This document shows, piece after piece, positions 1 to 6,772 of a stretch of DNA of 8,140 nucleotides. Position 1 is the first letter of the stretch; every line of letters begins with the position of its first letter. The stretch is taken from NCBI GenBank assembly GCA_049658265.1, contig JBASOM010000056.1:1-8140 (forward strand), given 5' to 3'. The notes beneath the pieces were generated by a model. That model saw only the letters and a list, made by a program, of their open reading frames with translations, was not told the DNA's origin and did no database searches. The position numbers and the translations under genes are program-made. This DNA is from DTU063 sp001512695. GTDB taxonomy: Bacteria; Bacillota; Thermosediminibacteria; Thermosediminibacterales; Tepidanaerobacteraceae.

Positions 1-1
1 C

Positions 2-1231
2 TTCGGGGCCTATACCGAGGGAGTGGAGAAAAATATTTTGCCTTTGTGCAGGGTGGAGGAGCTGAAGAATGAAAATTGTGAAGGGGATATGGAGGATTTC
101 GCCGGCAGCTTGGAAGGCATTTTAAGAGGGAAGAGGGTGGATGTTAAAAGTTTGTCGTCCCTTAAGGGGCAGATAGTGGAAGACCTACGCGGTGCCATGC
201 TGGAGGAAGTGGCAAACAGGATAACTAAGCTAGTAGAGTCCGGCACGAAGCCGGGAGAGATAGCGGTTATCTCTCCATTTGTAGATAAGGTCCTAGAATT
301 TGACCTGGGCCGGCGCCTTGCCGAAAGAGGTATAGAGCTTGAAGGGATAAGCCGGTCAAGAAGGCTTTTGGACCAACCCTTTGCTCAAGCCATGGTGACT
401 TTGGCTGCTCTTTGCAACAGGCACTGGCAAATTCCCTTAAACTATTCCGCCTTGGTGCAGTGCATGGGGATATTATTGGAACTTGACCCGGTTCGGGCGG
501 GGCTGCTGGCAGAGAGGATACTGAGGAATGATAATGACTTGCCCGATATAGATGAGGAGGGCCTAAGGGATAGAATAGGCTATCGAAATGCGGAGAAGTA
601 CCAGGAGCTTTACGAGTGGGTGAAAGGCCGTGAGGGGCAGGAGGATGCGGACCTTCGGCTGCTCTTTCAGCAGATTTTTGCAGAGCTGTTAGCCCCCCTT
701 TCGCCGGAGGACGAAGACCTTTTGGCGGTGCGGCAGGTGCTGGATTCGGCTACCAAGGTACATAAAGCTTTGGAGAGGTACCATGGGGATGCCGAGGATG
801 TTGATAGGTGCTTCATAGATCTCGTCCAAAAGGGGACTTTGGCGGCGGATATGCTGCATCGGCCTAAGGTGGAACGGGATAAGGTAATCCTCACCACTGC
901 CCTGAACTTTGTCTTAAATCCCAACATAGCCGCGGTGGACTATCAGTTTTGGGTGGACATCGGCAGTAGGTACTGGATGCGGGGCATAGCAAAGGAGCTG
1001 ACAAATCCCTGGGTCCTTTCCCGTCGCTGGAGGAAGGGCTTGGTTTGGGATGATGAGCTTGACCAGAAGGTTAGGGTAGAAAAATTAGCCCGCCAAATTA
1101 GGGGCCTTCTTTGCAAGTGCAAAAAGGGCATCTATATCGCCCACAGCCAGCTCAGCAGCCAGGGCTTTGAGCAGGACGGGATTTTGCTGGAAGCCTTTGA
1201 AGTACTGATGGAGCGGGGGTCGTGGAAATGA
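2..1231 (+). CDS. Helicase-like (pseudo-helicase, AddB/UvrD-type) subunit, C-terminal part; 5' end outside window
   Basis: The frame is open to the left edge, so this is the C-terminal part (about 409 residues) of a larger protein. GTG 23 is not a convincing start: the reading continues upstream and the GAGGG before it sits too close. Residues numbered from GTG 23: 79-130 (EIAVISPF at 79-86, then an L...L...GI pattern) resemble the start of domain 2A of UvrD/AddB-like SF1 helicases. KVILTTALNFV at 287-297 lies where motif V is expected but lacks the H-x-x-KG-L-E signature. GIYIAHSQLSSQGFEQDG at 369-386 occupies the motif VI region without the expected T-R-A-R arginine. I infer a motor domain that no longer hydrolyses ATP normally, like the structural partner subunits AddB or RecC. 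The ATP-binding N-terminus is not visible, so this is unproven. The stop overlaps the next gene's start (ATGA), implying translational coupling to the active helicase. Confidence 0.72.
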   Translation, partial: FGAYTEGVEKNILPLCRVEELKNENCEGDMEDFAGSLEGILRGKRVDVKSLSSLKGQIVEDLRGAMLEEVANRITKLVESGTKPGEIAVISPFVDKVLEFDLGRRLAERGIELEGISRSRRLLDQPFAQAMVTLAALCNRHWQIPLNYSALVQCMGILLELDPVRAGLLAERILRNDNDLPDIDEEGLRDRIGYRNAEKYQELYEWVKGREGQEDADLRLLFQQIFAELLAPLSPEDEDLLAVRQVLDSATKVHKALERYHGDAEDVDRCFIDLVQKGTLAADMLHRPKVERDKVILTTALNFVLNPNIAAVDYQFWVDIGSRYWMRGIAKELTNPWVLSRRWRKGLVWDDELDQKVRVEKLARQIRGLLCKCKKGIYIAHSQLSSQGFEQDGILLEAFEVLMERGSWK

Positions 1232-3441
1232 TAAATCTTAGACCGGGACAGAGGGAAGTGGCGGCCTACAGGGGCGGACAGCTTGCGGTGCCGGCGGTGC
1301 CGGGAGCGGGTAAGACTACGGTGCTGGCACACCTGGCGGCAGATTTGATCCAGGAAGGCCTGCACAAGCCCGGCAAGATCCTCATAGTCACTGTGATGAA
1401 TTCGGCGGTGTCCAACTTTGCCAGGAGGATCGGGGATTTTTTGGAAGAGCGGGGTCTGCCCCGGACGGCAGGCTATGAAGTGAAGACCCTGCACTCCCTG
1501 GCGATGAGCATATTGAAGGAAAAGCCGGAGTTTCTGATGATAAACCAGAACTTTGAGGTTATTGACGAGAGCAGCCAACGTTCCTTGGTGCAGCACTTTG
1601 CCCGGGAATGGATGGCGGAGAATCAGGACCTTTGGAAAAGTCAAATAAAGATAGATGAGGACAATCAGCGATGGTATCCCATAGCATATGAAGGGTGGAA
1701 GAAGAGGACGCCGGAGATGTTCTTTGATGCCATAAAGTACATCAAGGCCGCCTGCCTCACGGCAGATGAGCTGGAGTCCTACCTTCAAAGATTAAGTGAT
1801 AGCTCGTATCTAAAATGGTGCCTGGAGCTTTACCGGGACTACAGCCGGGAGCTACATAGAAATGGCTGGCTGGATTTTGAAGACCTCATCGTGCAGGCTT
1901 TGAGACTTTTGAAGGAGGATGCAGGGGTGCGGGAAAGGCTGCAGGAGCGCTGGACCTTTGTCTTTGAAGACGAGGCCCAGGACTCCAATCCCCTCCAGGA
2001 AGAAATCTTAAAGATCCTGAGCTCAAAGTCCGGCAATTTGGTGAGGGTAGGGGATTCCAACCAGGCCATTTTGGGCACCTTTACCGCGGCGGAGCCGGAG
2101 ATCTTCCGAAGCTTCTGCCGCCGGGAGGATGTGCGGGTAGAGTCCATAAACTGTTCCAGTCGCAGCAGCCGGCAGATTATAGATTTGGCCAACCGCCTGG
2201 TGGATTGGGTGAGGGACTGCCATCCCCAGGAGGAGTGCCGGACGGCCTTGGAGGCCCAGCACATATTGCCGGTGCCCGAAGACGACCCCTTTCCGAATCC
2301 GGTGACGGAGAATTATACCATTGCGGTAAAAAGGTATGATAGCTATGGAGATGAGATCAAGCAGGTAGCTCGCTTGGCCTGCCGGCATGTCAAAAACAAT
2401 CCCGAGCTTACTGCGGCCATCCTGGCCCCCACAAATAACGACCTAGTTTATTTGAAGGGGGAACTTGAGCGCTTGCAAGCTCCGATCGAGGAGGTCGAGA
2501 AGCTCACTGACCGGCAGATCGGGACCATAGAGAGCGTGGAGCTGGCCTTACGGTACCTGGCCCAGCCCCACAGGGTAAAGCTCTTGATAGAATTGTTGGA
2601 GCATCGGATGAGGATGGAGTTTGACCAGGTCGGCAGGAATTTGCTTGTGAGTTTGTTTAGAAGATATACTCCGGAGCAGCTCCTGTACCCCATAGGGGAA
2701 AGGCTGCCCTGGCGGGAGATTCCCGATGAATTGGCAGAGCCTCAGACTTATACGGCTTTTATGGAATGCCTGAGTGCCGTTAGGAGATGGCTGGATGCCA
2801 GCGTCAAAATCCCTCCCGATGAGCTGGTGCTGTACCTGGCGGAAGATATGGGGCTTGAGGCGGATGAGCTGGACCTTGCCCACAACCTGGCCCTCCTTAT
2901 AAGGCAGAAGATGCGGGAGCTGCCCGGCTGCCTCTTGTACGACATTGCCAGGGAAATTCAATCCTTAAAGGGGCCGCTGCAGCACTTTTTAAAAACCGTC
3001 AATGACCGAAAGGGCTTTGAGCCCAAGAAGGGGGTAGTCACCCTTTCCACGGTCCACAAGGCAAAGGGCCTGGAGTGGGATACGGTGTACCTGGTAGGGG
3101 TTACCGCTTATGAATACCCTTCCAGGGTGAGCGACAAGTTCAAAGGCAACTACTGGTTCCTGGAGGATGACATCAGCGACCCCATATCCCTCATAAAGGC
3201 GGAGCTCAAGGCATTGAGGGGGGAAGCGGTCAGGGACCCCATCTACACTTCCAAGGTGGAACAGATATCCGAGCGCCTGAGGCTGCTCTACGTGGGGATA
3301 ACCCGGGCCAGAAGGAACCTCCTCATAAGCTGCCACGCAAAGGACAGGTTCGGCAGGGATGGAAAGCCCAGCGACGTCTTGGTAGCTTTGGAGAAAATCA
3401 TAGAAGAGGAGAGAGCAAGCTATGAAAGCAGCGAAGAATGA
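1228..3441 (+). CDS. UvrD/PcrA/AddA-like SF1A ATP-dependent DNA helicase
   Basis: A complete SF1A motor, presumably a 3'-5' DNA translocase. Residues numbered from ATG 1228 (737 aa): Q motif LRPGQREV around 4-11; Walker A VPGAGKTT 23-30; motif Ia around VMNSAVSNFARR 56-67; Ib KTLHSLAM 86-93; Walker B FEDEAQD 246-252; motif III VGDSNQAILGTF 274-285; motif IV around SSRSSRQIID 310-319; motif V STVHKAKGLEWD 607-618; motif VI LLYVGITRARRNL 686-698. All catalytic positions are present and the length is typical of UvrD/PcrA. There is no fused nuclease domain, unlike AddA or RecB. ATG 1228 is preferred because it makes an ATGA overlap with the upstream stop and has a GGGGGT element (1215-1220) at good spacing; GTG 1222 would add only two residues. 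It overlaps the downstream nuclease gene by 20 bases. It probably acts with its two neighbours in resection or recombination; the exact ortholog group is uncertain. Confidence 0.93.
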   Translation: MINLRPGQREVAAYRGGQLAVPAVPGAGKTTVLAHLAADLIQEGLHKPGKILIVTVMNSAVSNFARRIGDFLEERGLPRTAGYEVKTLHSLAMSILKEKPEFLMINQNFEVIDESSQRSLVQHFAREWMAENQDLWKSQIKIDEDNQRWYPIAYEGWKKRTPEMFFDAIKYIKAACLTADELESYLQRLSDSSYLKWCLELYRDYSRELHRNGWLDFEDLIVQALRLLKEDAGVRERLQERWTFVFEDEAQDSNPLQEEILKILSSKSGNLVRVGDSNQAILGTFTAAEPEIFRSFCRREDVRVESINCSSRSSRQIIDLANRLVDWVRDCHPQEECRTALEAQHILPVPEDDPFPNPVTENYTIAVKRYDSYGDEIKQVARLACRHVKNNPELTAAILAPTNNDLVYLKGELERLQAPIEEVEKLTDRQIGTIESVELALRYLAQPHRVKLLIELLEHRMRMEFDQVGRNLLVSLFRRYTPEQLLYPIGERLPWREIPDELAEPQTYTAFMECLSAVRRWLDASVKIPPDELVLYLAEDMGLEADELDLAHNLALLIRQKMRELPGCLLYDIAREIQSLKGPLQHFLKTVNDRKGFEPKKGVVTLSTVHKAKGLEWDTVYLVGVTAYEYPSRVSDKFKGNYWFLEDDISDPISLIKAELKALRGEAVRDPIYTSKVEQISERLRLLYVGITRARRNLLISCHAKDRFGRDGKPSDVLVALEKIIEEERASYESSEE
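3406..3411 (+). promoter_or_regulatory. Ribosome binding site of the nuclease gene, inside the helicase gene
   Basis: GAGGAG ends 10 bases before ATG 3422 and lies within the last codons of the helicase gene. It supports ATG 3422 as the start rather than the later in-frame ATG at 3452, and suggests the nuclease is translated by coupling to the helicase. Confidence 0.6.
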
Positions 3442-4228
3442 TATAAGCCAGATGTATTTTAGCCAACATGCCCTTGCCACCTTCGATTCCTGTGCCCTAA
3501 AGTTTCGCTTCCGCTACATAGACGGCCTCTATTGGCCCTCCACCTGGGCGGGGGACCCGGAGCAGCTGGAGGCGATAGAACAGGGGCAGCTCTTCCATCT
3601 AGCGGCCCGCCGATACTACTCGGGAATCCCGGTGGGACCTTTGGAGGAGCCGGTGAAAACCTGGTTTCGGAGATTAACGAGATTCAGGCCCCTGGTGCGG
3701 AGAGCCGCCTTTTTTCCGGAACAGGAGATCCGCTTTGATGCCGATGGTTTAAGGCTCCTGGTGAAGCTGGACCTGTTGATGGTGCTCCCGGACGGAAGAG
3801 GGGTAATCTACGACTGGAAGACCGGCCCCCATCGGCCTAAGGCCAGCTTTTTTGCCAGGAGCTTTCAGACGGTGGTGTACAGGTACGTGTTAAAGCAGGC
3901 CGGACATAAATACTCGCCCAAGGGCGGCTTTTCCACCGGGGACATATCCATAATTTATTGGAATCCGAGATACCCGGATGAGGCAGTTCCCCTGGCTTAT
4001 TCCGAGGAGGATTTCCAGCGGGACGAGAAGGTCCTCCGGCAGACGATAGGGGAAATTCAAGACAAGCCCTACGAGCAATTCTTCGCTACCGCAGATACGC
4101 AAAAATGCGCTTACTGCGTATATGCCCCTATCTGCCACGGGACCGGCGTGGATTTTCGCCGGCTGGAAGAGTTGGAAGATGAACTCGATTTAGACTGGGA
4201 GAGCATAGAAGAATTTGTATTGGAGTAG
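3422..4228 (+). CDS. PD-(D/E)XK nuclease, RecB/AddB/Cas4-like, with probable 4Fe-4S cluster
   Basis: A 268-residue stand-alone nuclease of the RecB/AddB/Cas4 family (PDDEXK_1 type). Visible active-site motifs: GQLFH 55-59 (H59), KLD 115-117 (D117), IYDWKTG 129-135 (D131, K133) and the family's Q-x3-Y as Q149...Y153. One cysteine precedes the core (C24) and three follow it as C229-x2-C232-x5-C238. This is the AddB/Cas4 arrangement, in which four cysteines staple the N- and C-terminal parts around a 4Fe-4S cluster. Here the fold stands alone instead of being fused to a helicase. No signal peptide or membrane segment is seen, so it should be cytoplasmic. It overlaps the helicase gene by 20 bases and ends 7 bases before recJ, so a shared transcript and probably a shared complex are likely. 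Polarity and metal dependence cannot be read from the sequence. Cas4 is a less likely label, since no cas genes are visible and the neighbours are helicases. Confidence 0.9.
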   Translation: MKAAKNDISQMYFSQHALATFDSCALKFRFRYIDGLYWPSTWAGDPEQLEAIEQGQLFHLAARRYYSGIPVGPLEEPVKTWFRRLTRFRPLVRRAAFFPEQEIRFDADGLRLLVKLDLLMVLPDGRGVIYDWKTGPHRPKASFFARSFQTVVYRYVLKQAGHKYSPKGGFSTGDISIIYWNPRYPDEAVPLAYSEEDFQRDEKVLRQTIGEIQDKPYEQFFATADTQKCAYCVYAPICHGTGVDFRRLEELEDELDLDWESIEEFVLE

Positions 4229-4231
4229 GAG
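4227..4231 (+). promoter_or_regulatory. Ribosome binding site fixing the recJ start
   Basis: AGGAG overlaps the stop of the nuclease gene and lies 4 bases before ATG 4236; a second GGAG at 4222-4225 gives a 10-base spacing. It favours ATG 4236 over the in-frame TTG at 4215, which lies inside the upstream gene. Confidence 0.6.
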
Positions 4232-4235
4232 AAAA

Positions 4236-6494
4236 ATGAAGGAGCTAAAGAAAGCTAAAGTATCGAAGAAGATGTTAGATGCAGTGGGGGGAAATATGGT
4301 CTTAGCCCAAATCCTAACGAGGCGGGGCATTAGCGAGGAAGAAGTGCCTGTATTTTTAAACCCCGACTTATACACCCCCACTGCGCCGGAGGAATTTCCG
4401 GGGATGGAGGAAGCGGTGAAAATAGTCAGAAGGGCTATAAAGCAGGGGAAGAAAATCTGCATCTACGGCGACTACGATGTAGATGGAGTCACCGCTACCG
4501 CCCTATTGTACAAGGTGCTAAAAAAGCTTGGAGCTAGTGTGACCTACAAGCTCCCGGACAGGTTTAAAGAGGGCTACGGCATGAAGGAGGAGGCGGTTTC
4601 CCGGCTTCATGAAGAAGGGGTTGGCTTGATTATAAGTTGTGACTGCGGCATAGCCAATCTGAGGGAGGTAGAGCTGGCTAAAAGGCTCGGAATGGAAGTG
4701 GTGGTGACGGACCATCATGCCCTTCCTCCCGTCTTGCCCGAGGCCGACGCCATAGTGAACCCTCACTGCCTTGCCGAAGGTCACCCGGCCAGATGGCTGC
4801 CGGGGGTAGGTGTGGCCTACTTTTTGGCGAAAGGGCTGCTCAAGAGCTACGGAAGGGAAGCAGAGGCAGATGAGTATCTCGACCTTGTGACCCTCGGCAT
4901 CATAGCGGATGCGATGGAGCTCGTGGGTGAAAACCGGTACATTGCCCAAAGGGGAATGCCCTTGATAAAGGAGGGCCGAAACCTCGGAGTCAAGGCCTTG
5001 ATGGAAGTGGCGGGTATCAATCCCCGGTTCATCACCGAAGAGGATATCGGCTTTCAGATAAGTCCCCGGATCAATGCTGCCGGCCGCATGGAGCGCCCGG
5101 ATATAGCGGTGGAGCTTCTGCTCAGCGAAGATGTCCCTAGGGCGGAAGCACTTGCGAAAAAGCTAGACGAGCTCAACGAGGAAAGGCGCAGGGTCGCCGA
5201 TGCCATGCTGGAGGAGGCCGAGGCCCTGGTGATAGAGGGAGAGCCCATAATCCTCTTTAAAGCTCACTGGCATCAGGGCATTTTAGGGATAACCGCCGGA
5301 AGGCTCTGCGAGAAATATAATGTGCCCACGATCATGATGTCCTTGAAAGAGGACGGCGAGACGGTGGTGGGTTCTGCCCGCTCGGTGGCAGGAATACATA
5401 TTTACCAAGTCCTGCAGGAATGCCGCGACCACTTGGCGGCCTTTGGCGGGCATGCCGGCGCCGCGGGATTATCCCTTGAGCGCGAAAAGCTGGACGCCTT
5501 CATTGATGCTTGCTCGAAGGTCATAAAGGGTAGGATGGGGGATATAGAGATAGCCCCTGACAGCTACGACTTGGAATTTCCCATAGAAGATGTGGACGAA
5601 GGGTTATACTATGAGCTGAGACGACTCGCCCCCTTTGGCGAGGGCTGGCCGGAACCGGTCTTTTTTTGCCCGGATGTAGAAATTGTCACGGCCCGGCCCA
5701 TGGCCAGCCAGCAGCACATGAGGCTGGTAGTAGGACACGGGGATAAAAACCTCCCTGCCCTTTGGTGGTGGGCGGACAGTGTTCCCGAGAAGGGTGCCGT
5801 GGACCTTTTATACAGCGTGGGGATTAACCGATGGGACGGAAAAGAAGAAGTGCAGCTCATTGTCCGTGGGATTTTGGAAGCGGAGGAAAGAGAGGAAGCG
5901 GAAGAAAAAAGGGAGCCCACCTGGGTGGACTACCGCTCCTGGAGGGAGCTGGGGAAACCAGAGCCCATTTACGAGGATGCGCTGTACTTTTATGAGGGCC
6001 CGCCTTTATGGGCCTTTCCTAAAAAGACCGTGGACAGGTACAGGGTGAAAGAAGCCCGGCGCCTGGTCCTCCTGTCCTGCCCTCCCGATTCCCGGGTGCT
6101 GGATGAAATCTTGGCCCTTTCCAAGGCCGAGGAAGTAATCCTCGCCTTTTCCCCCGAAGAGATAGTGGACAACAAAGTAGTCGTCCGCTGGATAATGAAA
6201 TACATCAAGTCTGTGGTAAATAATAAAGGTGGCCATACCAGCGTACAGGACTTGGCTGCCTTTACAGCCCAGACGGAACTTGCGGTAATGGAGATGCTCC
6301 GGTTTTTGGAGCAGCAGGGGATGCTGGAAGTCAAAATAGGCGAATACGGCAAGCTGCACATAAAACTCAACGCCCAAAAAGTCCCCAAGGCCAAACTCCC
6401 ACCCCCTCTAACAGCCCTTATGAACGAAACCAGCGCCTACCGCCGCCACATGAACACCCATGCAAAAACGGGGACAGGTACAAAATATTCATAA
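4236..6494 (+). CDS. recJ: Single-stranded-DNA-specific exonuclease RecJ
   Basis: RecJ degrades single-stranded DNA 5' to 3' in recombination and repair, using divalent metal in a DHH active site. Residues from ATG 4236 (752 aa): motif I GDYDVDG 78-84; motif II SCDCG 134-138; motif III TDHH 158-161; motif IV aspartate in IADAMEL, D225; DHHA1-side motifs SPRINAAGRM 276-285, GITAGRL 351-357 and FGGHAGAAG 403-411; OB-fold motif APFGEGWPEP 465-474. All catalytic residues are present. A charged linker (about 548-561) leads to a Firmicutes-type RecJ C-terminal region containing LVLLSCPPDS 610-619, then a predicted helical or winged-helix segment (about 650-700). The tail beyond about 715 is Pro/Lys-rich and looks unconserved; its last eight residues and stop come from a tandem repeat (6463-6519). 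It is the last gene of the helicase-nuclease operon. Whether it is the organism's only RecJ or a paralog cannot be told here. Confidence 0.95.
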   Translation: MKELKKAKVSKKMLDAVGGNMVLAQILTRRGISEEEVPVFLNPDLYTPTAPEEFPGMEEAVKIVRRAIKQGKKICIYGDYDVDGVTATALLYKVLKKLGASVTYKLPDRFKEGYGMKEEAVSRLHEEGVGLIISCDCGIANLREVELAKRLGMEVVVTDHHALPPVLPEADAIVNPHCLAEGHPARWLPGVGVAYFLAKGLLKSYGREAEADEYLDLVTLGIIADAMELVGENRYIAQRGMPLIKEGRNLGVKALMEVAGINPRFITEEDIGFQISPRINAAGRMERPDIAVELLLSEDVPRAEALAKKLDELNEERRRVADAMLEEAEALVIEGEPIILFKAHWHQGILGITAGRLCEKYNVPTIMMSLKEDGETVVGSARSVAGIHIYQVLQECRDHLAAFGGHAGAAGLSLEREKLDAFIDACSKVIKGRMGDIEIAPDSYDLEFPIEDVDEGLYYELRRLAPFGEGWPEPVFFCPDVEIVTARPMASQQHMRLVVGHGDKNLPALWWWADSVPEKGAVDLLYSVGINRWDGKEEVQLIVRGILEAEEREEAEEKREPTWVDYRSWRELGKPEPIYEDALYFYEGPPLWAFPKKTVDRYRVKEARRLVLLSCPPDSRVLDEILALSKAEEVILAFSPEEIVDNKVVVRWIMKYIKSVVNNKGGHTSVQDLAAFTAQTELAVMEMLRFLEQQGMLEVKIGEYGKLHIKLNAQKVPKAKLPPPLTALMNETSAYRRHMNTHAKTGTGTKYS

Positions 6495-6648
6495 TCCTGC
6501 AACGGGGACGCTTCGTTTGCCAGGTTTCAAAAAAAGGGACAGGTACAAAATATTCACAGTTTGAACCTGTCCTTTAATCCTGCCAAGGGGACGCTTCGTT
6601 TGTCATGTGTTCTGGTAGGAGACAGGTTCAATTTGAGCCTGTCTCCTA
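6463..6648 (+). repeat. Three-unit tandem repeat of GACAGGT hairpin elements
   Basis: GACAGGT recurs at 6473, 6538 and 6621 (periods 65 and 83). Unit 1 (6463-6519) and unit 2 (6528-6602) match nearly base for base, apart from 18 extra bases in unit 2 (6557-6574) that carry the 3' hairpin arm. Shared blocks are GACAGGTACAAAATATTCA (6473-6491, 6538-6556) and GGGGACGCTTCGTTTG (6504-6519, 6587-6602). Unit 3 keeps only the palindrome. In unit 2, GGACAGGT 6537-6544 pairs with ACCTGTCC 6565-6572, extended by AAA/TTT across one bulged G. The look is that of a dispersed REP-like or MITE-like palindromic repeat, but no transposase lies nearby and no family is recognised with certainty. Confidence 0.82.
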
Positions 6649-6654
6649 TTTTTT
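6616..6654 (+). terminator. Rho-independent terminator closing the helicase-nuclease-recJ operon
   Basis: TAGGAGACAGG (6616-6626) pairs perfectly with CCTGTCTCCTA (6638-6648). The stem can extend inward through a T-G wobble and three more pairs to a tiny loop. Six T residues follow at 6649-6654. The stem is the third unit of the tandem repeat, so the terminator appears to derive from a repeat element. It sits 121 bases after the recJ stop. The stem is symmetric, but an A-rich tract on the 5' side is lacking, so it should work mainly on + strand transcripts. Confidence 0.87.
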
Positions 6655-6772
6655 AGCCGAGGAATAAAAACGGAAGAACTCGTGTCAACGAGCAAATATG
6701 AGGTATAGCATTTTCATGCGTAGACAGCATAAGACCAAAAACCGATGGTAACAATATTCCTGAGGTGAGATT
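6655..6772 (+). other. Leader region of the flavoprotein gene, no clear promoter
   Basis: This noncoding stretch follows the terminator, so the flavoprotein gene should have its own promoter here. Only weak candidates are seen: TATAGC at 6704-6709, and TAGACA at 6721-6726 without a well-spaced -10. A small inverted repeat, CTCGT 6679-6683 with ACGAG 6688-6692, surrounds a 4-base loop. The gene's ribosome binding site is AGGTGAG 6763-6769. Confidence 0.4.

Noticed and set aside
1132..1788. Long minus-strand open frame of 218 codons opposite the helicase start
   Set aside because: It lies wholly opposite a helicase with clear motifs, is rich in His/Arg/Pro as expected for an antisense shadow, and shows no recognisable domain.
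3422..4228. Cas4 assignment for the Fe-S nuclease
   Set aside because: The cysteine pattern alone cannot separate Cas4 from AddB-type nucleases, and the operon partners are helicases and RecJ rather than Cas1/Cas2.
5779..6048. Plus-strand open frame of 89 codons inside recJ
   Set aside because: It is an alternative frame of a confidently assigned recJ; its Trp/Gly/Lys-rich composition shows no family motif.
6463..6648. Possible CRISPR array
   Set aside because: The whole unit repeats, including what would be spacers, copies differ in length by an 18-base indel, and there are only three units and no cas genes.
6655..6772. Riboswitch or structured leader before the flavoprotein gene
   Set aside because: Only a 5-bp hairpin is visible and no known aptamer core was recognised.
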